Shown in pieces: positions 48,684-58,283 of a stretch of DNA of 64,000 bases. The notes beneath the pieces were generated by a model that saw only the letters and a program-made list of their open reading frames with translations, was not told the DNA's origin and ran no database searches. Numbering within the stretch: position 1 is the first letter of the stretch; the number at the start of each line of letters is the position of its first letter. The translations under genes and the position numbers were made by a program. This stretch comes from Ochrobactrum quorumnocens (lineage in GTDB: Bacteria; Pseudomonadota; Alphaproteobacteria; Rhizobiales; Rhizobiaceae), in contig NZ_CP022604.1 of NCBI RefSeq assembly GCF_002278035.1, positions 496,001-560,000 of the forward strand, read 5' to 3'.

Positions 48684-49931
48684 GTGGGTTTTCTAAAAAA
48701 ATCATTTCTTGTTCGCCGTCGAGTGGACCATTGGGCATTAGGGATCGCTTCAGCTTCGATGCCTATTCGCCTGGGGTTGGGTCCGCTCATCCTTTTTATA
48801 TTCGCATGTATTGGTATTTATCTCAGCGCGGCACGTCATGCGACTACGCGTCTTTTTGCTAAGAAATTTTACATTTTCATTCTGCTTTACGCAGTTTGGT
48901 CACTCGGCCTTATTCTTTTCCGTGGTGAACCGTTCAACGATAACCGCCAAATTGGTTATACGCTGCTGATCGCAGTGTTTGCCTTTGCGGGTCCAGGTAT
49001 GTTGTTGGTTCGCAATCCACTGCGCGCCTATGTATTGGGAGCGCGCGCCGGTGTTGTGATGGCAGTGCTCGCTGTGCTTTATCTTGTATTGACACAAGGT
49101 GGTCGTATTGGTGTCGGTGGAAATGAGGCAGTTTTCGCATTTGTTGCGGGCGTTTCGGCAATATCTGCAGGAATCCCTATTCTTAAAGCGCCACGTTATC
49201 TTCCAAATGGCCCCCACTGGCTCGTGCTGGGACTCGCTGCGGTGCTGGCGTCGGAAACACGCGCGGTGATTGTTGTCTTACCGATATTTGCGGCTGTGGA
49301 GATTATATTTTTCCTCCGTCGTCTGAGCGTTAAGCACCAAGGAGCCGTCTATGCCGCGCTCGCTGCGGCACTCGCAGCGCTCATTATTGTAGGACCTGTT
49401 GGCGATATTCTTTCCAAGCGGTTTTCTGGGATGGCCGAATATTATGACAGCGGCGATAGTTCTAAGTGGGAAGATAAGATTTCGGCAGATATCCGCGAGG
49501 TCATGTGGAAGAGCGCTGCTAAAGTCATCGAACACAATCCCATAGCGGGCGTTGGCTCTTATTCAAAAATGGATGCGGTTAAGGCGCAAGCAGGTGAGCA
49601 GGCGTCGATGCTCGAAGGCTTCCGTCACGTCCACAATACGATCCTTGATGAACTATTGAACGATGGCATCATCGGGTTGTTTTTCATGATGGCTGCCTTT
49701 CTTTCGATCTTTGTGCATCTTTGGCGGAATGCTGATAGCTGGGGTATGCGGCGCGCCTTGGTTTACTTCGCTGTGGTGTGCGGAAGCTACGGCATGTTGC
49801 ATAATCCGCTCTTGCATGAAGTGACCATTTCTTCGGTCATGTTCTTCATTGCAGCACTCAACGCAGCTTCATCGCGGCGTATCATGGCTTTGCGTCGAGC
49901 AGGCCTCTCAAACTATATTCGCGGGAACTAG
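48684..49931 (+). CDS. O-antigen ligase-like (WaaL/Wzy_C) membrane protein
   Basis: 415 residues with ten to twelve membrane helices and a periplasmic loop around residues 255-320 containing HNPIAGVGSYSKMDAV and FRHVHNTILDELLNDGIIGL, the characteristic Wzy_C/WaaL His region. It begins with GTG immediately after the GT25 stop, so translation is coupled. It may be a ligase joining O-antigen or another polymer to lipid A-core; polymerase activity is not excluded. Confidence 0.85.
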   Translation: MGFLKKSFLVRRRVDHWALGIASASMPIRLGLGPLILFIFACIGIYLSAARHATTRLFAKKFYIFILLYAVWSLGLILFRGEPFNDNRQIGYTLLIAVFAFAGPGMLLVRNPLRAYVLGARAGVVMAVLAVLYLVLTQGGRIGVGGNEAVFAFVAGVSAISAGIPILKAPRYLPNGPHWLVLGLAAVLASETRAVIVVLPIFAAVEIIFFLRRLSVKHQGAVYAALAAALAALIIVGPVGDILSKRFSGMAEYYDSGDSSKWEDKISADIREVMWKSAAKVIEHNPIAGVGSYSKMDAVKAQAGEQASMLEGFRHVHNTILDELLNDGIIGLFFMMAAFLSIFVHLWRNADSWGMRRALVYFAVVCGSYGMLHNPLLHEVTISSVMFFIAALNAASSRRIMALRRAGLSNYIRGN

Positions 49932-49936
49932 GGTTT

Positions 49937-50914
49937 ATGAAAGCTATCGTCACAGGTGCCGCTGGCTTCATCGGCTTTCACACGGCTGTGCGTCTTCTCG
50001 ATGAGGGCTGGGAAGTTCTCGGGGTCGATAATCTCAACGATTATTACCAGGTGGATCTCAAAGAAACACGTCTCGCAAAGCTGCATTCGTGTCATGGTTT
50101 CCGGTTCGCACAGGCCGATATTTCGGACGCGGACGCTTTCGCTGCGGCCATTGGAACGGACCGCGATGCGGATGTGATTGTGCATCTTGCGGCACAGGCA
50201 GGCGTTCGTTATTCGATCGAAAATCCAGCGGCCTATGTATCAGCCAATGTCATGGGGCAGGTAACGGTTTTCGAGACCGCGCTTAAGCTCGCAAAGCGAC
50301 CGCCAGTGGTTTATGCCAGCTCGTCATCGGTTTATGGTGCAAATGAGAAAATCCCGTTTTCCGAAAGTGATCCTGTGGATCATCCCGTTTCGGTTTATGC
50401 GGCGACCAAGCGTTCAGGCGAACTTCTAGCCGCCTCCTATAAACATGTTCACGGCCTTCATTCTACAGGTCTTCGATTTTTCACCGTCTATGGGCCATTT
50501 GGTCGCCCGGATATGGCGCCATGGCTGTTTACATCAGCCATTTTGAAGGGCGAGCCGATCCGCGTTTTCAATAATGGCGAAATGCAGCGCGACTTCACTT
50601 TCGTCTACGATATCGTGAGCGGTGTATTGGGTGCGATAAAGCGCATTCTTGAACACCCGGAAGAAACCGCGCCAGTCTATAACCTTGGCAATAATCGCCC
50701 TGTGATGCTCAACGATTTCATCGCAGCCATTGAAAAAGCATGCGGTAAAGAGGCGATCCGCAAGCTGGAGCCCATGCCCGCAGCGGATGTTCCGCGCACC
50801 TATGCGGATATAACACTTGCAGCGCGCGATCTCGGTTTCAGTCCTCAAACCACGCTCGATGAAGGTATCCCTTTGTTTGTTGAGTGGTTTCGGGGCTATA
50901 ATGGGACGCGATGA
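49937..50914 (+). CDS. NAD-dependent epimerase, UDP-glucuronate 4-epimerase-like
   Basis: 325 residues, extended SDR. Cofactor motif GAAGFIGFH (residues 8-16), DNLNDYY, HLAAQAGVRYSIENP, the catalytic Ser-Tyr-Lys (YASSSSVYG; YAATK) and RFFTVYGPFGRPDMA. These match UDP-glucuronate 4-epimerases (LpsL-like), which provide UDP-galacturonate for LPS. It follows the ligase-like gene by five bases. Confidence 0.92.
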   Translation: MKAIVTGAAGFIGFHTAVRLLDEGWEVLGVDNLNDYYQVDLKETRLAKLHSCHGFRFAQADISDADAFAAAIGTDRDADVIVHLAAQAGVRYSIENPAAYVSANVMGQVTVFETALKLAKRPPVVYASSSSVYGANEKIPFSESDPVDHPVSVYAATKRSGELLAASYKHVHGLHSTGLRFFTVYGPFGRPDMAPWLFTSAILKGEPIRVFNNGEMQRDFTFVYDIVSGVLGAIKRILEHPEETAPVYNLGNNRPVMLNDFIAAIEKACGKEAIRKLEPMPAADVPRTYADITLAARDLGFSPQTTLDEGIPLFVEWFRGYNGTR

Positions 50915-51420
50915 GCGAACCAAAACCAAAACGGGGCTTTCGCCCGCTGGCAGATATGACGTCGCGTCTGATGGACCCGATGTTGCAGAAGCGCGCGGGT
51001 ATTAATCTTTCGCTGCTGCAATCTTGGGAGGATATCGTCGGACCGGGAATCGGCGCATCATCGCGGCCGTTGCGAATAAATTGGCCTCGACGATTACGCG
51101 AAGACGATCCTTTCAGTCCCGCCACCTTGATTATCGCCTGTGAAGGTTTTGCGGCCCTGCAAATACAACACGAGACGGGCGAAATTATCAGCCGTGTGAA
51201 CGGGTTTCTCGGTTTCTCCGCTATAGGTCGCATTAAGATTGAGCAGAAGCCGCCCGCGCTCGACTTCAGGCGTAAACCAAAGCGATTAGCCCCTCTGGCA
51301 CCCTCGGATGAACGGCGCATCGATAAGGCAACCGACGGTATTGAGGACGATGCGCTCCGCGCCGCTCTTGCTCGGCTCGGCAAAAATATTCTTGCCGAGA
51401 AACGATCAACGAAGAAATGA
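50911..51420 (+). CDS. DciA-like (DUF721) protein
   Basis: 169 residues. The DUF721 core is clear: LNLSLLQSWEDIVGPGIGA-type segment (GINLSLLQSWEDIVGPG), ATLIIACEGFAALQIQHETGEI and NGFLGFSAIGRIKIEQ. DciA loads the replicative helicase in bacteria lacking DnaC. The C terminus (from about 120) is long and basic. ATGA overlap with the epimerase stop. Confidence 0.88.
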   Translation: MSEPKPKRGFRPLADMTSRLMDPMLQKRAGINLSLLQSWEDIVGPGIGASSRPLRINWPRRLREDDPFSPATLIIACEGFAALQIQHETGEIISRVNGFLGFSAIGRIKIEQKPPALDFRRKPKRLAPLAPSDERRIDKATDGIEDDALRAALARLGKNILAEKRSTKK

Positions 51421-51514
51421 GCGCTCTGCCTTAAATTTGATTCAAGATTGTTGCTGAACTTCATTTGATCACAACAGGGCTGGTGATTAGTGATCCACCA
51501 CCCTAAATTGTGCC

Positions 51515-51619
51515 TAAAGCATGTCGCGAAAAAGTGGGAATCGGTTTTCCGTTAACGATATGCGAAAAACTAAGAATAAAGCGTGTTGTTTGAATATGAT
51601 AGAATGCGAAACGCTTTAA
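51515..51619 (+). repeat. Palindromic intergenic element, TAAAGCATT type (copy 4)
   Basis: TAAAGCATGTCGCGAAAAAG, TGGGAATCGGTTTTCCGTTA, TATGCGAAAAACTAAGAATA and the tail GCGAAACGCTTTAAG. Related to copies 1-3, diverged. It lies in the promoter/leader region of the DsbA-like gene. Confidence 0.7.
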
Positions 51620-51643
51620 GTGTCAACATTGAAACAGGACTGG

Positions 51644-52306
51644 ATGATTCGTATGCCTGCACCGCTTAACCGCAGACATGTTATTTCCCTAGCGGGTGCC
51701 GCCGCCGCCGGGCTCGCTTTTGCTGGCAATGCGAGTGCACAGTCACGCAGCGCCGAGGCGACTGTTGACGCCGCGAAGGTTGCTGAAGCCGGCAAGCTCA
51801 AGGACATGGTTTATGGCAAGGCCGATGCGCCTGTTACGATTGTCGAATATGCATCACTAACCTGTTCGCATTGTGCTGATTTTGCGGTCAACACATTCCC
51901 GACCATCAAAGAAAAGTACATCGATACGGGTAAAGCGCGTTTGATTTTCCGCGAATTCCCGTTCGATCCACGTGCGACTGCAGCCTTCATGCTGGCTCGT
52001 TGCGCGCCTGAAGACCGTTATTTCCCGATGGTTGAAGTCTTCTTCAAACAACAACAGCAGTGGGCTGGCGCTGCTGATGGCGAAGCTGCACTGCTTCAAA
52101 TTGCGAAACTTGCAGGTTTTACACAGGAGTCGTTCAAGGCTTGCTTGACGAACCAGCAAGTTCTCGATGATGTGAGAGCAACCATGGAACGTGGATCGAC
52201 TGAATTTGGTGTGAACGCTACGCCAACATTCTTCATCAACGGTCAGAAATACGCTGGAGCCCTTTCGGTTGACGAGATGTCGGCAATCATTGACAAGCTG
52301 CTCTAA
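51644..52306 (+). CDS. Exported DsbA family thiol:disulfide protein
   Basis: 220 residues from the ATG at 51644 (MIRMPAPLNRRHVIS) after ACAGGA; a GTG at 51620 is a less likely start. The signal carries two arginines (NRRHVISLAGAAAAGLAFAG), so Tat export is possible. Thioredoxin-like domain from about 60 with active site CSHC (YASLTCSHCADF), a cis-Pro loop in NATPTFFING and the DsbA insert. Substrate unknown. A terminator and smc follow. Confidence 0.92.
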   Translation: MIRMPAPLNRRHVISLAGAAAAGLAFAGNASAQSRSAEATVDAAKVAEAGKLKDMVYGKADAPVTIVEYASLTCSHCADFAVNTFPTIKEKYIDTGKARLIFREFPFDPRATAAFMLARCAPEDRYFPMVEVFFKQQQQWAGAADGEAALLQIAKLAGFTQESFKACLTNQQVLDDVRATMERGSTEFGVNATPTFFINGQKYAGALSVDEMSAIIDKLL

Positions 52307-52322
52307 GTCGCCTTTCGGCAAG

Positions 52323-52353
52323 AAAAGCGGGCGCTTCATTGCGTCCGCTTTTT
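52323..52353 (+). terminator. Terminator between dsbA-like gene and smc
   Basis: The stem AAAAGCGGGCGC / GCGTCCGCTTTT (one G-T pair) is followed by T and GTGTTTC, 16 bases after the dsbA-like stop. Confidence 0.8.
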
Positions 52354-52378
52354 GTGTTTCTGAGGGGAGGGCACGCTG

Positions 52379-55300
52379 ATGCGCTTCTCCAAGCTGCGAC
52401 TTGTTGGTTTCAAGTCCTTTGTCGAACCTATGGAGTTCGTCATTGAAGGCGGATTGACAGGCGTCGTCGGGCCAAATGGTTGCGGCAAGTCCAATCTCGT
52501 CGAAGCGCTGCGCTGGGTGATGGGTGAAAACTCATACAAGAATATGCGCGCTTCCGGCATGGATGATGTAATCTTTTCTGGTTCAGCTACGCGTCCCGCG
52601 CGCAATACGGCAGAAGTGACGCTCTTCCTCGACAATTCTGATCGCACCGCACCGGCTGCTTATAATGATCAGGACGAGTTGCAGGTTTCGCGCCGCATTG
52701 AGCGTGAGGCCGGTTCCGTCTATCGGATCAATGGCAAGGAAGCGCGCGCCAAAGATGTGCAACTTCTCTTCGCCGATCAGTCGACCGGCGCTCGTTCGCC
52801 GTCTATGGTTGGACAGGGGCGCATTGGTGAACTCATTCAGGCCAAGCCACAGGCGCGCCGCGCGCTTTTGGAAGAAGCTGCGGGTATTTCCGGCCTCCAT
52901 ACGCGTCGACATGAGGCCGAACTGCGTCTGCGCGCTGCCGAAGGCAATCTTGAGCGCCTCGAAGATGTCGTGGGTGAGCTGGGTAGCCAGATCGAAAGCC
53001 TGAAGCGACAGGCGCGACAGGCCAATCGGTTCAAGGCGCTTTCTGCTGATATACGCCGTGCCGAAGCATCTCTTATGCATTTGCGCTGGTCACAAGCCAA
53101 AGCGCAGGAAGGCGAAGCGCAAAGTGCGCTCGCGCAGGCAACTTCTGTGGTTGGGGACATGGCACAAGCGCAGATGAATGCTGCGCGTGAACAGGCCGTT
53201 GGCGCTCATAAATTACCCGAAATGCGTGAGGCAGAAGCAAAGGCTGCTGCTGCTCTGCAACGCCTTTCCATCGCTCGCACGCAGCTTGATGAAGAAGACG
53301 GTCGTATTCGGGCCCGCCGCGCCGAACTTATGAAGCGGCTCGAACAGCTGACGGCTGATATCGCCCGTGAAGAGCAAATGGTGCGTGAGAATGCCGATAT
53401 TCTGGCGCGTCTTGATGAGGAAGAGCAAGAGTTGCTTGCTTCGAACGAAGCATCTGGTGAGCGCGATGAAGAATTGCGCGCGATCTTCGAGGAGGCGGAA
53501 ATCCGCCTGCAGGATAGCGAAAACGCGCTGGCTCGCGTGACTGCGGAACGGGCGGAAGCTTCTGCAGAACGTACGCAGATTGAGCGCGCGTTGCAGGAAA
53601 CGCAAAGCCGCCGTGATCGTCTGGCAAACCAGATGGAAACGATTGAGCGCGATATCGCATCAGTTGCTGAGCAGATCGGTGGTCTGTTTGATCCGTCTGA
53701 AAAGCGTCTTCTCGTTGAAGGAGCGACTGATGCGCTGGCTGCCGCCGAAGAGGCTGTGATCGCTGTCGAAGAACTCGTGAGTTCCGCTCGCGAGCAGGAA
53801 ACTGCCAGTCGTCAGCCGCTGAACGAGGCTCGCACGGAACTCAATCGTATTGAAACCGAAGCACACACGCTGGCGCGCATTCTCAATGCTGGTGAGGCAG
53901 GGCAGTATCCGCCTGTTGTTGAGGAATTGCGGGTCGAGAAGGGTTATGAAATAGCCCTTGGTGCGGCGCTTGGCGAAGACCTTGATGCTGCAAGCGATTC
54001 CAGCGCACCGGTCTTCTGGGCCTATAACCCCGCACCCGAAACTGATCCTGCACTGCCTGAAGGTAGCGTGCCTCTTGATCGTTTGGTGGAAGGCCCACAA
54101 CAATTGCGCCGCAGGCTCGCGCAGGTGGGTGTTGTTTCGGAGAGTGATGGCCAGCGTTTGCAGGCATCCTTGCGTCCCGGCCAGCGCCTTGTAAGCAAGG
54201 CTGGCGCTCTGTGGCGCTGGGATGGATATACCGCTAGTGCTGACGCGCCAACGCCTGCTGCACAGCGACTTGCGCAGAAGAACCGGCTAGCCGAGCTGGA
54301 GCAGGAAGCAATCGCGGCCGCTCGCCGCGTGCACGACGTTGAGCAAGCCGTACAGCGTCTTGAAATCGCCGTGCGTGAAGCAGTCGAGCATGAGCGTGTG
54401 GCGCGGGATTCATGGCGCGCAAATCAGCATAAGCTGGATGAAGCGCGTGAGGCTCTGGCTGCCGTTGAACGAGCCGCCGGGCAACTGGCTACTAAGCGCG
54501 CGGGCCTCGAAGAAGCCAAATCGCGCCTTGAGGAAAATCTCGAAGAAGCACAAATCCGTGTGGTTGAAGCCGAAGATCGGCTCAACGAAATGCCGGATAT
54601 GGACGCAATCGGCGAGCGTCATTCGGCTTTGAATTCAGAAGTGCAATCGGATCGTGTAACACTTGCAGAAGCGCGCGCGGCTTATGAAGGTCAGCGACGT
54701 GAAGCGGACAACCGTGCGCGACGGTTGGCGATGATTGGCATGGAACGGCGCAACTGGGCGTCACGAGCGCAAAATGCAGAGCAACAAATTGCAGCTCTGA
54801 ATGACCGCCGAGCCGAAACTGCGGATGAAGCAGAAGTTCTGGCGGAAGCCCCGGAAGAAATCGAGAGCCGCCGCCGTGCGCTTTTGAATGAACTTTCGGA
54901 AGCAGATGATCGTCGCAAACAGGCTGCCGACATTTTGGCTGAAGCCGAAGCGGTGCAGGCCGAACTCGACAAGGCTGCGACACTGGCGATACAGCAGCTT
55001 GCAACCAGTCGTGAGCAACGCGCGCGCGCGGAAGAGCGCCTGACTGCTGCCGAAGAGCGCCGCAAGGATACGGAATTACGCATTGCAGAAGCGCTTAACT
55101 GCGCGCCGCATGAGGCCATTCGTCATACGGGCCTCAAGCCCGAAGATCGTATGCCTGATCCGGATCAGCTCGAACGCCAGCTTGAGCGGTTGCGTATCGA
55201 ACGCGAGCGTCTTGGTGCGGTCAACCTGCGCGCGGAAGAGGAAAGTCAGGAGCTTTCTGCTCGTCTTGAGGCGATTATCTCCGAGCGCGAAGACGTCATC

Positions 55301-55837
55301 GAGGCGATCAAGAAACTGCGTCAGGCCATCCAGAGCCTCAATCGCGAAGGCCGCGAACGTCTGTTGGCTGCTTTCGATGTGGTGAATGCGCAGTTCCAGC
55401 GTCTGTTCACGCATCTTTTTGGTGGCGGTACGGCAGAGCTTCAGCTGATTGAAAGCGATGACCCGCTGGATGCCGGTCTGGAAATCCTTGCTCGTCCTCC
55501 GGGCAAGAAGCCGCAGACGATGACCCTTCTATCGGGTGGCGAGCAGGCACTGACAGCAATGGCGCTGATCTTTGCAGTATTCCTCACCAACCCAGCGCCA
55601 ATCTGTGTGTTGGACGAAGTGGATGCACCGCTCGATGATCATAATGTCGAGCGCTACTGCAATCTGATGGATGAAATGGCGGCTTCAACCGAAACGCGTT
55701 TCGTCGTCATCACGCATAATCCGATCACCATGGCCCGTATGAGCCGTCTGTTTGGCGTGACGATGGGCGAGCAGGGCGTGAGCCAGCTTGTCTCTGTTGA
55801 TCTGCAAACTGCAGAGCGGTTGCGCGAAGCGGTCTGA
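52379..55837 (+). CDS. smc: Chromosome segregation protein SMC
   Basis: 1152 residues, full length. Walker A GPNGCGKSNLVEALRWVMGE is at 31-50, long coiled coils cover about 170-500 and 660-985, and a hinge lies between them (about 515-650, with YPPVVEELRVEKGYEIALG). The signature motif LLSGGEQALTAMALIFAV and Walker B PICVLDEVDAPLDDHN are near the C terminus. It compacts and organises the chromosome with ScpAB. GGGGAGGG precedes the ATG. Confidence 0.97.
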   Translation: MRFSKLRLVGFKSFVEPMEFVIEGGLTGVVGPNGCGKSNLVEALRWVMGENSYKNMRASGMDDVIFSGSATRPARNTAEVTLFLDNSDRTAPAAYNDQDELQVSRRIEREAGSVYRINGKEARAKDVQLLFADQSTGARSPSMVGQGRIGELIQAKPQARRALLEEAAGISGLHTRRHEAELRLRAAEGNLERLEDVVGELGSQIESLKRQARQANRFKALSADIRRAEASLMHLRWSQAKAQEGEAQSALAQATSVVGDMAQAQMNAAREQAVGAHKLPEMREAEAKAAAALQRLSIARTQLDEEDGRIRARRAELMKRLEQLTADIAREEQMVRENADILARLDEEEQELLASNEASGERDEELRAIFEEAEIRLQDSENALARVTAERAEASAERTQIERALQETQSRRDRLANQMETIERDIASVAEQIGGLFDPSEKRLLVEGATDALAAAEEAVIAVEELVSSAREQETASRQPLNEARTELNRIETEAHTLARILNAGEAGQYPPVVEELRVEKGYEIALGAALGEDLDAASDSSAPVFWAYNPAPETDPALPEGSVPLDRLVEGPQQLRRRLAQVGVVSESDGQRLQASLRPGQRLVSKAGALWRWDGYTASADAPTPAAQRLAQKNRLAELEQEAIAAARRVHDVEQAVQRLEIAVREAVEHERVARDSWRANQHKLDEAREALAAVERAAGQLATKRAGLEEAKSRLEENLEEAQIRVVEAEDRLNEMPDMDAIGERHSALNSEVQSDRVTLAEARAAYEGQRREADNRARRLAMIGMERRNWASRAQNAEQQIAALNDRRAETADEAEVLAEAPEEIESRRRALLNELSEADDRRKQAADILAEAEAVQAELDKAATLAIQQLATSREQRARAEERLTAAEERRKDTELRIAEALNCAPHEAIRHTGLKPEDRMPDPDQLERQLERLRIERERLGAVNLRAEEESQELSARLEAIISEREDVIEAIKKLRQAIQSLNREGRERLLAAFDVVNAQFQRLFTHLFGGGTAELQLIESDDPLDAGLEILARPPGKKPQTMTLLSGGEQALTAMALIFAVFLTNPAPICVLDEVDAPLDDHNVERYCNLMDEMAASTETRFVVITHNPITMARMSRLFGVTMGEQGVSQLVSVDLQTAERLREAV

Positions 55838-55859
55838 TTTTCATTGCTGAATGATAGTA

Positions 55860-56054
55860 TCACTCTTCATTTTCACTTTCGTCTTCATCATCGGCTTCAA
55901 TTACTTGCCAGATAAATGCGTGAAGACGTTCTTCAATGCTTGCTCTGGAAGCGCCTGATGCTTCCATCTCACGCTTGATTTTGAAGAATTGGTCCTTGTC
56001 AGATTGCGACAGATATTTGGCGGCGGATTCAAGTGATGATAATGAACTGGACAT
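55860..56054 (-). CDS. Small conserved-looking acidic protein (64 aa)
   Basis: 64 residues from the ATG at 56054 (MSSSLSSLESAAKYLSQSDK). Charged helical protein with an acidic end (ADDEDESENEE). A longer frame to 56285 runs through three palindromic units and is translation of repeat DNA, not protein. Convergent with smc (22 bases apart). Function unknown. Confidence 0.65.
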   Translation of the reverse strand: MSSSLSSLESAAKYLSQSDKDQFFKIKREMEASGASRASIEERLHAFIWQVIEADDEDESENEE

Positions 56055-56090
56055 TGCTGTTGATACTGTTTTGTTTGGTGAAATGCTATA

Positions 56091-56304
56091 GCGCATCCCG
56101 AAAAGTGCGAAGCGGTTTTCGGATAAGATGCGCGTTGGCGTAAGAGGCTGCATCCCGAAAAGTGCGAAGCGGTTTTTGGATAAGATGCGCGTTGGCTTAA
56201 GAGGCTGCATCCCGAAAAGTGCGAAGCGGCTTTCGGGATAAAGTTCTCGTAAACATAAATAGATAGAGCATTTCCAACGGTTCAATCTGAACTGGAAATG
56301 CTCT
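56091..56304. repeat. Tandem triplet of palindromic units plus AGAGC dyad
   Basis: Three GCATCCCGAAAAGTGCGAAG units in direct order (56091-56134, 56148-56196, 56206-56244), nearly identical, spaced by about 57 bases. They are followed by AGATAGAGCATTTCCAACGG with GGAAATGCTCT closing at 56304. It lies between two genes transcribed in the same direction and separates the 64-aa gene from its neighbour. Confidence 0.9.
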
Positions 56305-56323
56305 CGTTTTGCGTCATTCTTGA

Positions 56324-57250
56324 TCAGCGAGCCTTATAGGTCACGCTCATTTTTGCGCCTGTCAGCGCGTGTTGTGCAAGTTTGCCCGGCTCCAAGTCAT
56401 TGACGCCGATCGGCATTGGCTTGTCGAAATGCACATCCATTGTGAAGAAACCGGTCGGATGTGGCATATCCTGAACAAAACGCAGAAGTGCTTGTCGAGA
56501 GGTCGCATCAATCTGCTTGTCAGGCATCGCTTCGACAGATTTACTCACGATATCACGTAGACGAGCAATATCGATTTCCGGGTCGCTTTCACCGGTTTCA
56601 GATGGCAGTGCGGCGTAATTTGCAAGAACGGGCAGGGCAACACTCTCCCACAGCCCCTGATTATCAAGCCGTAAGCGCAGATGCGAAAGCGTTGCGGTTG
56701 GATTAACCGTAAGGCTCGCAACCGATGAATCGACGGGCAGGTTGATTTCCGCAGAAACTGAAGCCTTACCCATCTTTATGCTGCTGATTTCTGCGTTCTG
56801 AATGTGGAGATATCCGCTTTCCGGATTGAAGCGATAAGAAGCAGCGAAATCCATCGGCCATTGCTGAATTGAAGTAATGTAATCCGATACTTTGTTGCCG
56901 CTTTGCAGCGTCATGCGTACGCCATCCACCGCCAAACGCCCCCACTGCGGTGCAGTTTTGCTCAAATCAGGGGCTTCAGAAAGATAGTCCTGCAGGCGAT
57001 CAACTTCCAAAACGGCTCTTTCGACTGTCCACCCCATAATGCTCATGGCTTGATAAATGCCGTTCGAAACAACGCAGCCATCGGGAATATCTCTGACCAT
57101 ATAATCTTTGCCGGGCTTGAGAATACTCATGCCCTTGAGAAATTCTTCGCACCGGCTAAGCGATGCGTTGTCAGGTGCAGGCGCGGTTGCTTGCGCTAAT
57201 GCTGACGTGGCGGCGAGGGAGAGCAGGACGGTTGGAAGGATGAAGCGCAT
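56324..57250 (-). CDS. Exported protein, function unknown
   Basis: 308 residues. Signal peptide MRFILPTVLLSLAATSALAQ (cut near AQA). The mature protein is mostly beta-strand-like, with motifs CEEFLKGMSILKPGKDYMV, AVLEVDRLQDYLSEAP and VHFDKPMPIGVNDLEPGKLA. No family recognised. Probably periplasmic. No operon partner is evident. Confidence 0.75.
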   Translation of the reverse strand: MRFILPTVLLSLAATSALAQATAPAPDNASLSRCEEFLKGMSILKPGKDYMVRDIPDGCVVSNGIYQAMSIMGWTVERAVLEVDRLQDYLSEAPDLSKTAPQWGRLAVDGVRMTLQSGNKVSDYITSIQQWPMDFAASYRFNPESGYLHIQNAEISSIKMGKASVSAEINLPVDSSVASLTVNPTATLSHLRLRLDNQGLWESVALPVLANYAALPSETGESDPEIDIARLRDIVSKSVEAMPDKQIDATSRQALLRFVQDMPHPTGFFTMDVHFDKPMPIGVNDLEPGKLAQHALTGAKMSVTYKAR

Positions 57251-57336
57251 GTCACCGAATTCTATGTTGAACCAAATAAGATACGCCGCATCATTTCCAT
57301 ATGGTCGCTGCTGTCAACCAGTGACAATGAAAGTTG

Positions 57337-57681
57337 CTACTTGTCGCTCCAGACCGCAAGCTCGTTGCCTGCAGGGTCGGTGAAATGAAAGCGACGCCCA
57401 CCAGGGAAGGCAAAGATAGGTTTCACAATCGTTCCACCAGCCTCGGTCACGGAGGCCAGCGTTTCTTCAATTTTTGCCGAATAAAGTACGGGCAAAGGTT
57501 TGGCGGTGGCTTGCGGATCGGCATCAAAACCACCATCCAGCCCTTCGGCAAAAGCAGAATAGGTCGGGCCGTAATCAACGAATGACCAGCCAAACGCACG
57601 CGCATAGAAACTTTTAGCGGTGTCGAGCGACCCATTGGCCGCAGGCATTTCAAGATAATCGAGCTTGCCGGTGATACGCAT
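57337..57681 (-). CDS. VOC family protein
   Basis: 114 residues from the ATG at 57681 (MRITGKLDYLEMPAANGS), preceded by TTGGAG. ITGKLDYLEMP, SFYARAFGWSFVDYGP and the C-terminal GGRRFHFTDPAGNELAVW match single-domain glyoxalase-fold proteins. Substrate unknown. Confidence 0.85.
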   Translation of the reverse strand: MRITGKLDYLEMPAANGSLDTAKSFYARAFGWSFVDYGPTYSAFAEGLDGGFDADPQATAKPLPVLYSAKIEETLASVTEAGGTIVKPIFAFPGGRRFHFTDPAGNELAVWSDK

Positions 57682-57779
57682 GTCCAACTCCAAATGTTCT
57701 ATATTTGTTCTTATATTGGAGGTAGGCCCGCCAATTTGTCAAGTGATATTGGATTTCGATTAACAGGCCGTTTTGATTA

Positions 57780-58283
57780 TTAAAAGTGAAGTCGGCCCAT
57801 CAAGATGCAGTCGACAAACTGTCCGTCTCTGAAGGCATCGGATCGCAGAACGCCTTCGCGTTCGAAGCCGAAGTTTTCATATAGCTGAATGGCGTGAAGA
57901 TTGTCAGCAAACACTGTCAGATCCAGTCGCTGAAGGTTGAGCCAGTTGTCTGCCACGTCAATAATTTCGCGCATAAGGCCAGTGCCGATGCCTTGGCCGT
58001 GGTAGTCATCATGCACGCCAATACCGATAGTCCCTGCGTGTATTCGCCGGCCATCTGCGCGACGAATATCGCAGCTTCCAACAATCTTTCCGTCAAGTGT
58101 GGCTACTATGACGATGTGTTTATCTTTGAGGTTTGAAAGCCATTGGCGCGTGTTTGCAACGCGCGTAAACGGCAAACGGGATGTTCCCGCTCGAAACTTG
58201 GGCATGTTGGTCATTGCACATATTTCTTCCGCATCCTCTACGTTTGGAGCGCGATACGTGAGTGCATCTGGTGCTAAAATCAT
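57780..58283 (-). CDS. GNAT acetyltransferase
   Basis: 167 residues from the ATG at 58283 after CGGAGG; a GTG at 58301 is the alternative. The acetyl-CoA loop is HDDYHGQGIGTGLMREII and the C-terminal strand/helix VFADNLHAIQLYENFGFEREGV (given in part: HAIQLYENFGFEREG) is typical of YhhY/RimJ-like enzymes. Substrate unknown. Confidence 0.88.
   Translation of the reverse strand: MILAPDALTYRAPNVEDAEEICAMTNMPKFRAGTSRLPFTRVANTRQWLSNLKDKHIVIVATLDGKIVGSCDIRRADGRRIHAGTIGIGVHDDYHGQGIGTGLMREIIDVADNWLNLQRLDLTVFADNLHAIQLYENFGFEREGVLRSDAFRDGQFVDCILMGRLHF

Noticed and set aside
55860..56285. Long form of the 64-residue protein starting at 56285
   Set aside because: The first 77 codons are translation of palindromic repeat units, with the recurring peptide ILSENRFALFGM.
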